A stretch of 64,000 bases of DNA, taken from the NCBI RefSeq assembly GCF_024722015.1, contig NZ_JANQBD010000005.1, forward strand, positions 268,376-332,375, given 5' to 3'. Each line of letters begins with the position of its first letter. Position 1 is the stretch's first letter. The translations under genes and the position numbers were made by a program. The notes under the pieces were generated by a model. It ran no database searches, was not told where the DNA came from, and worked only from the letters and a program-made list of their open reading frames with translations. Positions 25,890 to 34,561 of this stretch are shown here, one piece after another. The stretch is from Paenibacillus radicis (ex Xue et al. 2023) (GTDB lineage Bacteria; Bacillota; Bacilli; Paenibacillales; NBRC-103111).

Positions 25890-28232
25890 TTATTTTTGGG
25901 AAACAGACTTCTCTATAGTCCTGTTCGTTTCCCGGAATTGCCCAGGGGTGATACCTTCGATGCTTTTAAAATAACGGATAAAATTTTGCGGATTATTGTA
26001 CTTTAAAATTTGGCTAATTTCAGTGACCGTTTTCTCGGATTCCATCAGAAGCTGCTTGGATATCTCCAAACGGTACATGGCTAAATAGTCCTTAAAGCTG
26101 GATCCGGTCACTTGATGGAAAACCCGGCTCACATAATTAGGGTGGTAATGCAGTCGAGAAGCGCATAAATCCAGACTCAAATCTGTATTGTATTCCTGCA
26201 GTATCATATTCACAATTTCCTGTGCGATCTTGACATGCTGGTTTTTACTTTGCTCGGCAAACATTTGAATGCTTGGCTTAATGATTGCTGATATAAACCA
26301 ATGTTCCACGTCAGGCAGTGTCTTTAGCTCAAGTAATTGATCGAATAATGATTTGCCTGTGGGGCCCTGACCTGGCAGGTCAAAGGAAGTTTTGCCTATA
26401 GTTTGCAATAAATCGAGCATACGCAACAGAAGCTTGGACAGGAATAGCTGATAGGAGTGAACATTCAACTGCCGCTTGGACAGGTCACTGATTATCTGAT
26501 TGAGCAGCCGGCCAGCCATTGCCTCGTCTTCGAGCCTTACCGCATCGACCAGTTTAGTGATCATTTGTTCAGGAAACATAATTTCTGCATGGTAATTGCT
26601 CTGAATATTGTCAATGTAGAGAATGCCGCCCTCGGATAATCGTATGCGATACTTCAATGCTTCGAGGCCTTCCTGGTATGCCTTCTGTGAATCATGAAAC
26701 TGTTCGTAAAAGCGGCTTATTCCCACACTGATTTGGACAGATAAATATTGGTCTATCACGGTTTGAATGTGCTGTGCAAGATTGAACACATGATCCAGAG
26801 CTTCCTTCTGTGTTAGGGCAACGGATTTGAGAAGTGTGACCTGATGTTCGCCAACAATTGAGGTTTCAATGCGATAACCCTCAGGAATCAATTCTCTTAC
26901 AATGTTATTAATGGCGAACAAAGCCAAATCCTGATCATTTTCTTGAAACCGGGAATGATCCAAGGTATCCATTTGAATGACGAATAAGCAGAGCCACTGA
27001 TGCTGGTTCGGATATCCGTATAAATCGAGCTTTTCAAATAATTCCTCTTTGCGGACCTGTCCTTGTAGAAGCCGCTGTATGAAATATTCTTTTAAGGAAT
27101 CCGTTTGTTCCACAATGATTTTGTTCAAAAACAGGCCGATGTGCTGAAATTCATCGTTGGTCCGGTTATCCGATTTTTTATTGAATGCCCCCCGGTTAAC
27201 AGAGTCATATAGCTTTCTCACCGGAGAGTACATTTTTTTCGACCCCAAAAAAGCTAGAAAAAATAAAATGATCAGCGTACCGAGACAGACCAGCAGGGTC
27301 AGCAAACCGATGGAGGAGCTGGAAGCGTTATTAATTTCATCAACCGATACAATATAGGCATACATCCAGCCGCTGTACCCGGATTCAAGGTAGGATACTC
27401 CCCAGCTGGATCTATTGTAGTCTAGCTTGAAATGCCCTGTGTGATTTGGCCGGGCAGCTGCCATCGCTTCAATAAAATTGTCCAATCGCAGGTTATCTGC
27501 ATTCTCTGCTTCCTGCTTGGCAACCAGCTTGTTCTGATTGTCCAGAATAACAATGGTTCCCGCTGCGGTATTGTTGGAAATCAGCTTGTTGATTTCATAA
27601 TTGAGGATTTCAACCTCGAGTATCCCAGATGGTTTGTTTGATGTTATGGGAATGCTTTTTAGAAAATGAATCCGCTGCACTTGCTGCCCCTCAGTATTGG
27701 CTGCGGTTTGCGCAACGGACCAGCGCGGCTTTCGATCGATTCCGGCGTATATCGGCAAATCAAGCTCAAGCGAGTTGTCCTCGCCATCCAGAAATCGGAA
27801 GCCCTTATAGCCTATGCTCCATCTATAATCCAAGCTGATTAGGCGAATATCAAAAATGTTAGTTCCGAGTCTCTGAAGTCTCGTCAAATCGGCAGCGAGA
27901 TTATTCACCATCGCGACGCTTTCAAAATTCATTACATCAACAGGGGTATGAATAGATTTTACGATTGCGGGAGAATCGGCGAACTGGGTTAAAGCTAAAT
28001 CAATATTTTTCTGGACCTGCTCCACGTTTAATTGGACCTGCTGCAAAATTTGCCGGTTGCTTTCGTTGAGCTTATCCTGAACAATTTCAGAAGCTTTTAT
28101 ATAAGCGAAGAACCCCAGAATCAGTACCGGTAATGTTCCTAAGAAAATCCCAAAAGCGAAAAGTTTCCACAAGTAGCTTTGCTTCGCTACCTTTAACCAA
28201 GATTGTCTTAGCCACAATTGCAAAACATTCAT
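25890..28232 (-). CDS. Membrane-bound AraC-family regulator (YtdP/YesN-like)
   Basis: The 780-residue protein has a membrane segment at about residues 20-45, an extracellular sensory region (about 46-300), a second membrane segment near 305-325, a long cytoplasmic part, and a C-terminal pair of AraC helix-turn-helix motifs (about 675-775: LCASRLHYHPNYVSRVFHQV and ISQILKYNNPQNFIRYFKSI). It probably senses an extracellular sugar and activates the adjacent importer genes, as YtdP-type proteins do. GGAGG lies four bases before the ATG. It is separated from the upstream beta-propeller-like gene by a terminator. Confidence 0.92.
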   Translation of the reverse strand: MNVLQLWLRQSWLKVAKQSYLWKLFAFGIFLGTLPVLILGFFAYIKASEIVQDKLNESNRQILQQVQLNVEQVQKNIDLALTQFADSPAIVKSIHTPVDVMNFESVAMVNNLAADLTRLQRLGTNIFDIRLISLDYRWSIGYKGFRFLDGEDNSLELDLPIYAGIDRKPRWSVAQTAANTEGQQVQRIHFLKSIPITSNKPSGILEVEILNYEINKLISNNTAAGTIVILDNQNKLVAKQEAENADNLRLDNFIEAMAAARPNHTGHFKLDYNRSSWGVSYLESGYSGWMYAYIVSVDEINNASSSSIGLLTLLVCLGTLIILFFLAFLGSKKMYSPVRKLYDSVNRGAFNKKSDNRTNDEFQHIGLFLNKIIVEQTDSLKEYFIQRLLQGQVRKEELFEKLDLYGYPNQHQWLCLFVIQMDTLDHSRFQENDQDLALFAINNIVRELIPEGYRIETSIVGEHQVTLLKSVALTQKEALDHVFNLAQHIQTVIDQYLSVQISVGISRFYEQFHDSQKAYQEGLEALKYRIRLSEGGILYIDNIQSNYHAEIMFPEQMITKLVDAVRLEDEAMAGRLLNQIISDLSKRQLNVHSYQLFLSKLLLRMLDLLQTIGKTSFDLPGQGPTGKSLFDQLLELKTLPDVEHWFISAIIKPSIQMFAEQSKNQHVKIAQEIVNMILQEYNTDLSLDLCASRLHYHPNYVSRVFHQVTGSSFKDYLAMYRLEISKQLLMESEKTVTEISQILKYNNPQNFIRYFKSIEGITPGQFRETNRTIEKSVSQK

Positions 28233-28247
28233 CCTCCATCTATGTAA

Positions 28248-28291
28248 ATGATCAAAAAGGAATGATGCGGTTAACAGGAACCCGCATCATT
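28248..28291 (-). terminator. Terminator after the beta-propeller-like gene
   Basis: AATGATGCGG (28261-28270) and CCGCATCATT (28282-28291) form a perfect 10-bp stem. Read on the minus strand it is followed by CCTTTTTGATC. It separates the gene at 28337-29731 from the AraC regulator. Confidence 0.75.
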
Positions 28292-28336
28292 AAGATTAAG
28301 AGGTCATTCTAACATAATTTTACGAAACATATGAAT

Positions 28337-29731
28337 CTAAACACCGCCAAGCATGCACATGACATAGTCCTTGGTCGGATATTTCTGATTAAATTTATAA
28401 AACGGATTCGCATAGCGTTCCAATGCTTCCGGTGTATCCTGCGCGTTAACGTCACCCCAGATTTGCACTTTGCCGCTCTTATGATAAACCAACAGCTGCT
28501 CGCCCGGATGATCAATAATTTTAGACGCCATAACTATACGACCGCCTAGTTCTTTAATCGGGTTGCCGAACCGATCAATTACGCGTGCATTTCCGGCCGA
28601 AACTCCGTATACGATTTCATGGAACCCGTCACCGTTCAAATCAATGGGCGCCGTATCGAAGGTGCTGTAAGGAAGCTGGACAGGATCGCCGCTCCATGCA
28701 TCGAAGCTATATTCTTTAATTCCCGTATAATAACGACCTTGCAAATCTCGTGCCTGAGCTCCAATTTCCCCTGCTGTAGCGATCATCTCACCATTAGGAC
28801 CAATACGGCCAATCCATCCTTTATGGATATGTCCCGCAGCGACTTGTCCCCATACCCGGTTGCCCTGATCATCATATAGAAGCACGCGCGGTCCTTGATC
28901 CTCCAGCTTCTCTCTATTGATATAAATGTACCAACGGCCATCCGCCGGATTCAAGATAGGCTGAATCATGTCGGAGTGTCCGCTCCAGCAGTCAACCCCG
29001 TCGCAGCGGAATATTTCGTCTCCCGTATCTACGGAAATACAACGTTCACCCCACATGAATTCATCAATTCCATCCTTGTTAATATCAACAACAGGAAACA
29101 CGTGGCTGCCTTGAGGGCCGTCCTCGCCAGGGATGATCGATTTCGTCCAACGATACGTCATATCGACATTCCATGCCTGAATATACGTTGGCCCGTACGT
29201 GCCTTGAGCTGTAATAAGTACAGGCTCTCCATTAGCATATCCTGCGAATATATGCTGACGGAATGCAAGGCTTGGACTTTGGTTCGGATTGTTGTTCGGC
29301 CAAGGCCATTGTCCAGTCGCCTCGCCTGTCAGTGGATTGATCCGTTCAAGTACATATTCGTAGAGATTAAACGGGTGGATAGTGTCCAAATTATTGACAA
29401 ACCAGATTTCCTCTACTCCGTCCCCGTCCAGATCGAATGCGAAGAAGTTGGTAAAGCACGTTCCGGGAACAACACCCGGTCCAAAATCACGGCGCCACAA
29501 AATTTCCCCTTTATCTGTATACACCATCATCTTCAAGGTATCTGTAGGAAAGCTGAACATTTTATAGCCTGAATCAATATCAAAATCTGCGCTGTATACA
29601 GTTAAGAAGGCTCTTGGCTGGCCTTCCCCTAACCTGATGGGTACGGTTCGGAAATATTCAAGGGGTTGTCCCACCTCCATTTCCATTATAGGTCTTAGAT
29701 CAATTGGTCTGTTTGCTGTTTGGCTGCTCAT
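28337..29731 (-). CDS. Uncharacterised FG-GAP/VCBS-like beta-propeller protein
   Basis: I cannot name the function. The 464-residue protein is beta-rich with three calcium-loop-like motifs, DLDGDGVEEI, DINKDGIDEF and DLNGDGFHEI, each followed by a hydrophobic strand, as in FG-GAP or VCBS propeller blades. It is Trp-rich and has no signal peptide or lipobox, so it looks intracellular. Rhamnogalacturonan lyases of family PL11 share such loops, but their N-terminal domain is not recognisable here. The ATG at 29731 has GGAG eleven bases upstream; upstream in-frame codons lack such a site. It stands divergent to the solute-binding lipoprotein gene and upstream of the transport genes, so a role in carbohydrate sensing or breakdown is likely but unproven. 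Confidence 0.7.
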   Translation of the reverse strand: MSSQTANRPIDLRPIMEMEVGQPLEYFRTVPIRLGEGQPRAFLTVYSADFDIDSGYKMFSFPTDTLKMMVYTDKGEILWRRDFGPGVVPGTCFTNFFAFDLDGDGVEEIWFVNNLDTIHPFNLYEYVLERINPLTGEATGQWPWPNNNPNQSPSLAFRQHIFAGYANGEPVLITAQGTYGPTYIQAWNVDMTYRWTKSIIPGEDGPQGSHVFPVVDINKDGIDEFMWGERCISVDTGDEIFRCDGVDCWSGHSDMIQPILNPADGRWYIYINREKLEDQGPRVLLYDDQGNRVWGQVAAGHIHKGWIGRIGPNGEMIATAGEIGAQARDLQGRYYTGIKEYSFDAWSGDPVQLPYSTFDTAPIDLNGDGFHEIVYGVSAGNARVIDRFGNPIKELGGRIVMASKIIDHPGEQLLVYHKSGKVQIWGDVNAQDTPEALERYANPFYKFNQKYPTKDYVMCMLGGV

Positions 29732-30040
29732 TGAGATATTCACTCCGATCACATAGTATGTTTGATGGTGCATGATAGGTTTCATATACTCAATTCTAGG
29801 AACCGTTACCATGAAATACAATAATCATCTACTAACCTCTTGCTTGAAAAAACCGCGGCAGGACTGGCATTACGACTTAGCAAGCGATGTTATCTAATGA
29901 TTATTACATAGGATATCCCCAGCATTGGCGGCGCTGTTAGTACATGATGAAGTGATTATAGACGGTGCATAAAGCGGCTTCTATACTTTGAATGTATTAT
30001 GAAACTGCGCATTACCACAAAAGAGGAGGTTTACAAATTC

Positions 30041-31561
30041 ATGGATTTGAGACAAAAGTATCGGGTGCTCACTGCAGCCTCTACCGCATTAATAATGACC
30101 GGTGTGGTCTTAAGCGGCTGCTCAGGAAGTGATCCCGGAAAGAACACAAACGTACAATCAGCACCCGACAAACCGTTTTCATTATCATTAATGCTGCCTT
30201 ACTATGCTACAGAGCCGCCGGAGCCTAACAATCCTACCTTAAAAACTATCGAGGAATACACCGGTACGAAATTAAACGCGATCTGGATTCCTAGTGTGAA
30301 CTATGAGGATCGATTTAATGTGACACTTTCATCCAATGACTTGCCCGACGGTATTGTCGCTCTTAACAACAAAGCCCCAAGCGTTGTACAATCTGTCCGT
30401 TCCGGCATGTTCTGGGAGCTGGGACCTTATTTGAAGGATTTCAAAAATTTAAATCAAATCAATAAAATAGTTCAATACAACACCTCGTACGACGGTAAAA
30501 CATACAGTCTGTACCGTGGCAGAGTAATGGCTCGTTCCGGTTACATATTCCGTAAGGATTGGCTTGACAATCTAGGATTGAAGGAGCCGAAGACGCCTGA
30601 TGAATTCTACAATGTGTTGAAAGCATTTACATTAAACGATCCGGATAAAAACGGTAAAAACGATACTTACGGCTTGTCCGAGCACAATGCTTTAATGTCG
30701 CTTGATGCCTTTGCAGTTACACTTGGGGCGCCATACGGCTGGGGAGAAGCTGGAGGTGTATTCACTCCGGCCTTCATGACGAAGGAGTACTTGGAAGCTC
30801 TTAAATTTTACAAAAAATTGTTTGATGAGCGTCTTATGAACAGTGATTTTGCCGTTGCCAACAAATCGAATCTTTCGGATAATTACAATAAAGGGAAGGC
30901 CGGCATTTTCTACACATCACTGGAGGACAGCTACACAGGAACAAGAGATTTAATCAAGCTGAATCCCAATGCGAAGGTGGATATATTCAGCCGTCTTGAG
31001 GGGCCTAAAGGCGTAAGGATTGTGCCGACGGCCGGTTGGAACGGCATGTATTTCTTCTCCAAGGAAAAGCTGAAGACCGAAGGGGACTTGAAAAAAGCGC
31101 TGAACTTCTTCGACAAGCTGGAAGATCAGAAGATGCAGGATTTACTTGCTTATGGTGTTGAAGGAGAGCATTACAAATTAGAAGGCAATGTTGTGCAAAT
31201 TATACCTGAGAAAGTGGAGGCTTACGTCAACGGCCCTCGTAAATACTTCCAGCTTCCATTAAACTATGCCGAAAACATGAGTCCGGTTAAAACCGTGGAT
31301 TTAGTAGAAAAGTATACAAAAATGTTTAAAGAAAATTTACCGAATATAGTAGCCGATCCATCTGCTCCATTGATTTCACAGACCTACTCTGAGGTAGGTA
31401 ATGAGCTGGATAAGATGGTTTTGGATGCCAAAACCAAATATATTATGGGTGCGATAGATGATGCCGGGTGGCAGAAATCGATCGAGCAATGGCGCAGCAA
31501 AGGCGGAGACAAGGTTATCGCTGAGTTTGGCCAAGAATTTGCTAAAATACAGAAGAAATAA
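30041..31561 (+). CDS. Extracellular solute-binding lipoprotein, LplA/YtcQ type
   Basis: The 506-residue protein has a signal peptide with lipobox LSGC (acylated Cys27), then a periplasmic-binding fold of the CUT1 type: FRKDWLDNLGLKEPKTPDEFYNVLKAFT is the LplA-family core, and DPDKNGKNDTYG a calcium-like loop found in this group. It captures a carbohydrate for the permeases encoded at 23975-25856. It is transcribed divergently from them. GAGGAGGT lies ten bases before the ATG; the in-frame ATG at 29999 has no such site. Confidence 0.93.
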   Translation: MDLRQKYRVLTAASTALIMTGVVLSGCSGSDPGKNTNVQSAPDKPFSLSLMLPYYATEPPEPNNPTLKTIEEYTGTKLNAIWIPSVNYEDRFNVTLSSNDLPDGIVALNNKAPSVVQSVRSGMFWELGPYLKDFKNLNQINKIVQYNTSYDGKTYSLYRGRVMARSGYIFRKDWLDNLGLKEPKTPDEFYNVLKAFTLNDPDKNGKNDTYGLSEHNALMSLDAFAVTLGAPYGWGEAGGVFTPAFMTKEYLEALKFYKKLFDERLMNSDFAVANKSNLSDNYNKGKAGIFYTSLEDSYTGTRDLIKLNPNAKVDIFSRLEGPKGVRIVPTAGWNGMYFFSKEKLKTEGDLKKALNFFDKLEDQKMQDLLAYGVEGEHYKLEGNVVQIIPEKVEAYVNGPRKYFQLPLNYAENMSPVKTVDLVEKYTKMFKENLPNIVADPSAPLISQTYSEVGNELDKMVLDAKTKYIMGAIDDAGWQKSIEQWRSKGGDKVIAEFGQEFAKIQKK

Positions 31562-31607
31562 AAAGGATTGGGCGATCAAGAGCCTGTCAGCGATTAATTT
31601 GAAATAG

Positions 31608-31655
31608 AAAAAAGCTGTCCTAAGGTAGATAAATCTACTTGAGGACAGCTTTTTT
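31608..31655. terminator. Bidirectional terminator
   Basis: AAAAAAGCTGTCCT-AAGTAGAT-type arms form a long stem with A-run on one side and T-run on the other. It serves both the lipoprotein gene (plus) and the convergent actin-like gene (minus). Confidence 0.85.
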
Positions 31656-31669
31656 AATGGGAGTATTAC

Positions 31670-32761
31670 TTAAACAAATGAAGCCTGATTCATTTTGCTC
31701 TTGGCAAGCTTCAAGTAGCCTTGTACGTTCAGCATTTCACTATCATCAACAAAACGAAGCTTGATCGGACCGGCCGCATCGATAATATAAGGTTTAAGTG
31801 CAGCAGCGCCCCCGCCAATTACATAGAAGCATTGAATGTCAGGATGCTTCTTCCAGCGCTTTTTAATTAAATCGACGATTTTGGAAGCTGCTCTATTGAA
31901 ATACATATCGATGACGGGTTTCATGGTCGATTGCCCTTCGCCCATGCGGCGTATAGTGAAGTCATTGCGTTTGATACGCTGAACCAGCTTGGCGCGACTT
32001 GGGAAACGGTATCCGAATTGATCCTCCACATCCCGGATAATGTTATCCAGGTAGGTAGCAAGACCCATTTGCTCTCCTGTGCTGAATTGATTATCGATGC
32101 TCATTTTGTTCACAACAGGAAAGTCGGTTGTTAACGCGCCCATTTCGCAAATGCCGATGCAGCCGTTGTACAGCTCCTCATCTTTTACTTGCAGACTTTC
32201 ATGGGTCGCCATGTGGAACAAGGCTGCAGCGCCTTCAATGGATACAATAGCCCGGCGAATGGACACTTTGACCTTGCGATTGCGCATATTCGGCGTGGAC
32301 AGGAAAGTTACTTCGTGTTCACCTACCAAGCGATCTTCGAATGTTTTGTTATAGTAGGAGTAGGTCCGGACAGGCAGTCCTGTTCCGATTACATACTCTG
32401 CTTCTTCTGTATTGTTGTAGCCGGTATTTGTCACGGATTGACTGACGATGGCCGCATAAGCCAGTGCGGTCAAAGCGACGATCAAGGATTGATCCGATAC
32501 GGCTTTGTTATCCGTCTCCTCCAGCTCCACACTATCCTCATTTTCCATGGCCAGCATACCAACGAAATAACGTTGATTATTTCTGGATAGTCTTGGACTA
32601 TGTACGACCACATCGAGTGCCTTGAGGGGAGAATCCTCCTCCTGCAAAATATGCCGTTCAAATCCGGGCGCTACAATATTTGGAACCGTTAATGGGTCAC
32701 GAACACCATCCAGTACTACCTTGATACTGTCATTACCGATATCTATTCCTGCCAACTTCAT
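31670..32761 (-). CDS. Actin-like ATPase of the ParM/StbA family
   Basis: The 363-residue protein has the actin/Hsp70 ATPase layout: phosphate-1 loop GIDIGNDSIKVVLDG at the N-terminus, phosphate-2 region GICEMGALTTDFPVV at about residues 203-217, and adenosine motif FYVIGGGAAALKPYI near 320. In phosphate-2 the usual Asp before the small residue is Glu. ParM-type proteins form filaments that segregate plasmids; here no ParR-like gene or centromere-like repeat array is adjacent and the surroundings look chromosomal, so the role is open. Its neighbours, an M23 peptidase and a bactofilin, suggest cell shape or sporulation. GGAGGG precedes the ATG. Confidence 0.85.
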   Translation of the reverse strand: MKLAGIDIGNDSIKVVLDGVRDPLTVPNIVAPGFERHILQEEDSPLKALDVVVHSPRLSRNNQRYFVGMLAMENEDSVELEETDNKAVSDQSLIVALTALAYAAIVSQSVTNTGYNNTEEAEYVIGTGLPVRTYSYYNKTFEDRLVGEHEVTFLSTPNMRNRKVKVSIRRAIVSIEGAAALFHMATHESLQVKDEELYNGCIGICEMGALTTDFPVVNKMSIDNQFSTGEQMGLATYLDNIIRDVEDQFGYRFPSRAKLVQRIKRNDFTIRRMGEGQSTMKPVIDMYFNRAASKIVDLIKKRWKKHPDIQCFYVIGGGAAALKPYIIDAAGPIKLRFVDDSEMLNVQGYLKLAKSKMNQASFV

Positions 32762-32930
32762 CTATGAATTCCCTCCTGTCAAATCCACCTGCTTATTTAG
32801 TACTAAATTCGCTTCGTACGTTGGAAATCCCTTCGTACTTTAGAACTATTTTCTATAAGTGGCCGTCAGATGAGAAGGTTTTTTCGTCCAATGTGACGAA
32901 TAATATCATATTCTAGCGAGGATTGTAAAT

Positions 32931-33914
32931 TTGTGCCAATTAGAAAGGGCGGACAAGAAATTGATATGGGGCAAAAAGCGTTATACATTCGTCATCATTC
33001 CTGATGCTAACAGCTCTGTTCGTCGTTTCGAGGTGCCCAAGCTGATCCCTTACATCGCCGGTGCAGGTTTATTAAGTTTAGTTATCGTAACCTTGACTTT
33101 GTATGTTCTTCATGCAAGAACAGCAATGGTTGCGAGTGATTTGCAGACGCGTGTAAAAAGTCAGGATACCTTATACGCAACAACGGTTCAGGAGAAGAAT
33201 CAAACGATTGAGCAGCTGCAAAACGAGGTTATCAATCTATCCCGGCAAACTTCGGATATGAAGACCCAAATCGATGATATTCGAAAGCTGGAAGATGAAG
33301 TTCGGACTATCACGGGGTCTGACAAGACCACAGCTGCGGTAAATTCGGCATCTAGCGGATTAGCAATGGGAGGGACCAATCGTCCTGCGACTGATGACGA
33401 GGTTCAGGATATGCTTGAACAGACCCGAACGCTGCTGACTGACATGAATGAAGAAGTGGACAAACTGAAACACAGCATTGTTAATACCAAAGAGGCAGCG
33501 TTGGCTGTTCAGAAGAAGCAGCGCGTCACCCCTACAATTTGGCCTGTAGATAGCCGGACTATTACCTCCGGGTTTGGGCTACGGCAGGATCCGTTTACAT
33601 TTCGTCCCAGCTTTCATAGCGGATTCGATATTAGTGCGCCGCTAAACTCCAAGGTTCATGTTACCGCGGATGGTGTTGTTCAGTCTACAGGAAGTGATTC
33701 GCTGCATGGCAACAATATTGTTGTAAGCCACTCTGACGGATTGCAGACCTGGTATATGCATTTGAATAAAATTAATGTGGATAAAGGCGAAAAGGTAGAA
33801 AAAGGTCAGGTAATCGGGCTTGTCGGTTCAACCGGAAGAAGCACAGGCAATCATTTGCATTACGAAGTATTGAAAAACGGTGTAAGTATTGATCCGAAAC
33901 CGTTTTTAAAATAG
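32931..33914 (+). CDS. Membrane-anchored M23 (LytM-type) peptidoglycan endopeptidase
   Basis: The 327-residue protein has a short cytoplasmic N-terminus, one membrane segment at about residues 38-60, a coiled-coil-like stalk (about 75-200) and a C-terminal M23 domain with the zinc ligands in FHSGFDISAP and GNHLHYEV. It would cut peptide cross-links in the wall. The 5' end is uncertain: TTG at 32931 has GAGGA eight bases upstream, while another TTG at 32961 also follows AAAGGGCGG. It is followed after 19 bases by a bactofilin gene; M23-bactofilin pairs are known to control cell shape in several bacteria. Confidence 0.9.
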   Translation: MCQLERADKKLIWGKKRYTFVIIPDANSSVRRFEVPKLIPYIAGAGLLSLVIVTLTLYVLHARTAMVASDLQTRVKSQDTLYATTVQEKNQTIEQLQNEVINLSRQTSDMKTQIDDIRKLEDEVRTITGSDKTTAAVNSASSGLAMGGTNRPATDDEVQDMLEQTRTLLTDMNEEVDKLKHSIVNTKEAALAVQKKQRVTPTIWPVDSRTITSGFGLRQDPFTFRPSFHSGFDISAPLNSKVHVTADGVVQSTGSDSLHGNNIVVSHSDGLQTWYMHLNKINVDKGEKVEKGQVIGLVGSTGRSTGNHLHYEVLKNGVSIDPKPFLK

Positions 33915-33933
33915 TGTGAAAGAAGGTTGCTTT

Positions 33934-34368
33934 ATGTTTAAAGGGAAAAAACATGCGGTAGACCTCCATACAACCGATACGCTAATTGGCGAAGGTACTG
34001 TATTTGAGGGGAAAATCAAGTCGGAAGCAAGCATTCGTATCGAGGGTCAAATTAACGGGGATGTGGAATGTGCGGGTGATGTTACCGTAGGAGAGCTTGG
34101 AGTGGTCAAATCGAACATTATTGCGAGAGATGTTATTCTGGCGGGAACTGTGAATGGCAATGTGCTGTGCAAAGGCAAGCTGACCATCCGTTCAACAGGC
34201 AAGCTGTTTGGAAATACGACGGCCCAGTCGCTTATTATCGATGAAGGTGGTATGTTCCAAGGGATGAGTAAGATGGAAAACGGTGCTTCCCAGCCCGAAA
34301 ATCAGGAAAAAGCTGTGCAGCAGGGCAACCCGTATCAACCTGTCACAACATCACCAACCTGGCAATAA
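33934..34368 (+). CDS. Bactofilin (polymer-forming cytoskeletal protein)
   Basis: The 144-residue protein carries the bactofilin beta-helix core (about residues 18-110): TLIGEGTVFEGKIKSEASIRIEG-type turns with repeated small and hydrophobic residues, GDVTVGELGVV and GNVLCKGKLTI. The ends are short and polar, as usual. Bactofilins polymerise without nucleotide and position wall enzymes. The ATG at 33934 has AAGAAGG at a good distance. It directly follows the M23 peptidase gene and is probably cotranscribed with it. Confidence 0.93.
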   Translation: MFKGKKHAVDLHTTDTLIGEGTVFEGKIKSEASIRIEGQINGDVECAGDVTVGELGVVKSNIIARDVILAGTVNGNVLCKGKLTIRSTGKLFGNTTAQSLIIDEGGMFQGMSKMENGASQPENQEKAVQQGNPYQPVTTSPTWQ

Positions 34369-34398
34369 TTTTATTGATTCATTAACAAATAATTATTT

Positions 34399-34440
34399 AG
34401 GGGCACGTACTGGAACAATGCTGGGTACGTGGCCTTTTTA
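34399..34440 (+). terminator. Intrinsic terminator after the bactofilin gene
   Basis: GGGGCACGTAC and GTACGTGGCC form a stem (one mismatch) with a loop of about twelve bases, followed by TTTTTA. Confidence 0.75.
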
Positions 34441-34561
34441 TGTTAAAAGCAGGAAAATGACTTGACCTTGTAGAATACCAAATCTTAACGGATTCGTGGT
34501 AACAAGAAGCCTGTTACAAGATATACAGCCTTATGACATCTAGTGTAATGGGGGATGATTA

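Noticed and set aside
28895..29572. Plus-strand 225-codon frame opposite the beta-propeller-like gene
   Set aside because: Opposite a gene with clear DxDGDG motifs; the product has no recognisable pattern and no start signal.
28337..29731. Assignment as a PL11 rhamnogalacturonan lyase
   Set aside because: Calcium-loop motifs fit, but the characteristic N-terminal domain of PL11 is not visible and there is no signal peptide; the family name would be a guess.
31670..32761. Plasmid-derived segment carrying a ParM partition system
   Set aside because: No ParR-like gene, no centromere-like repeat array and no replication gene lie near; the flanking genes look chromosomal.
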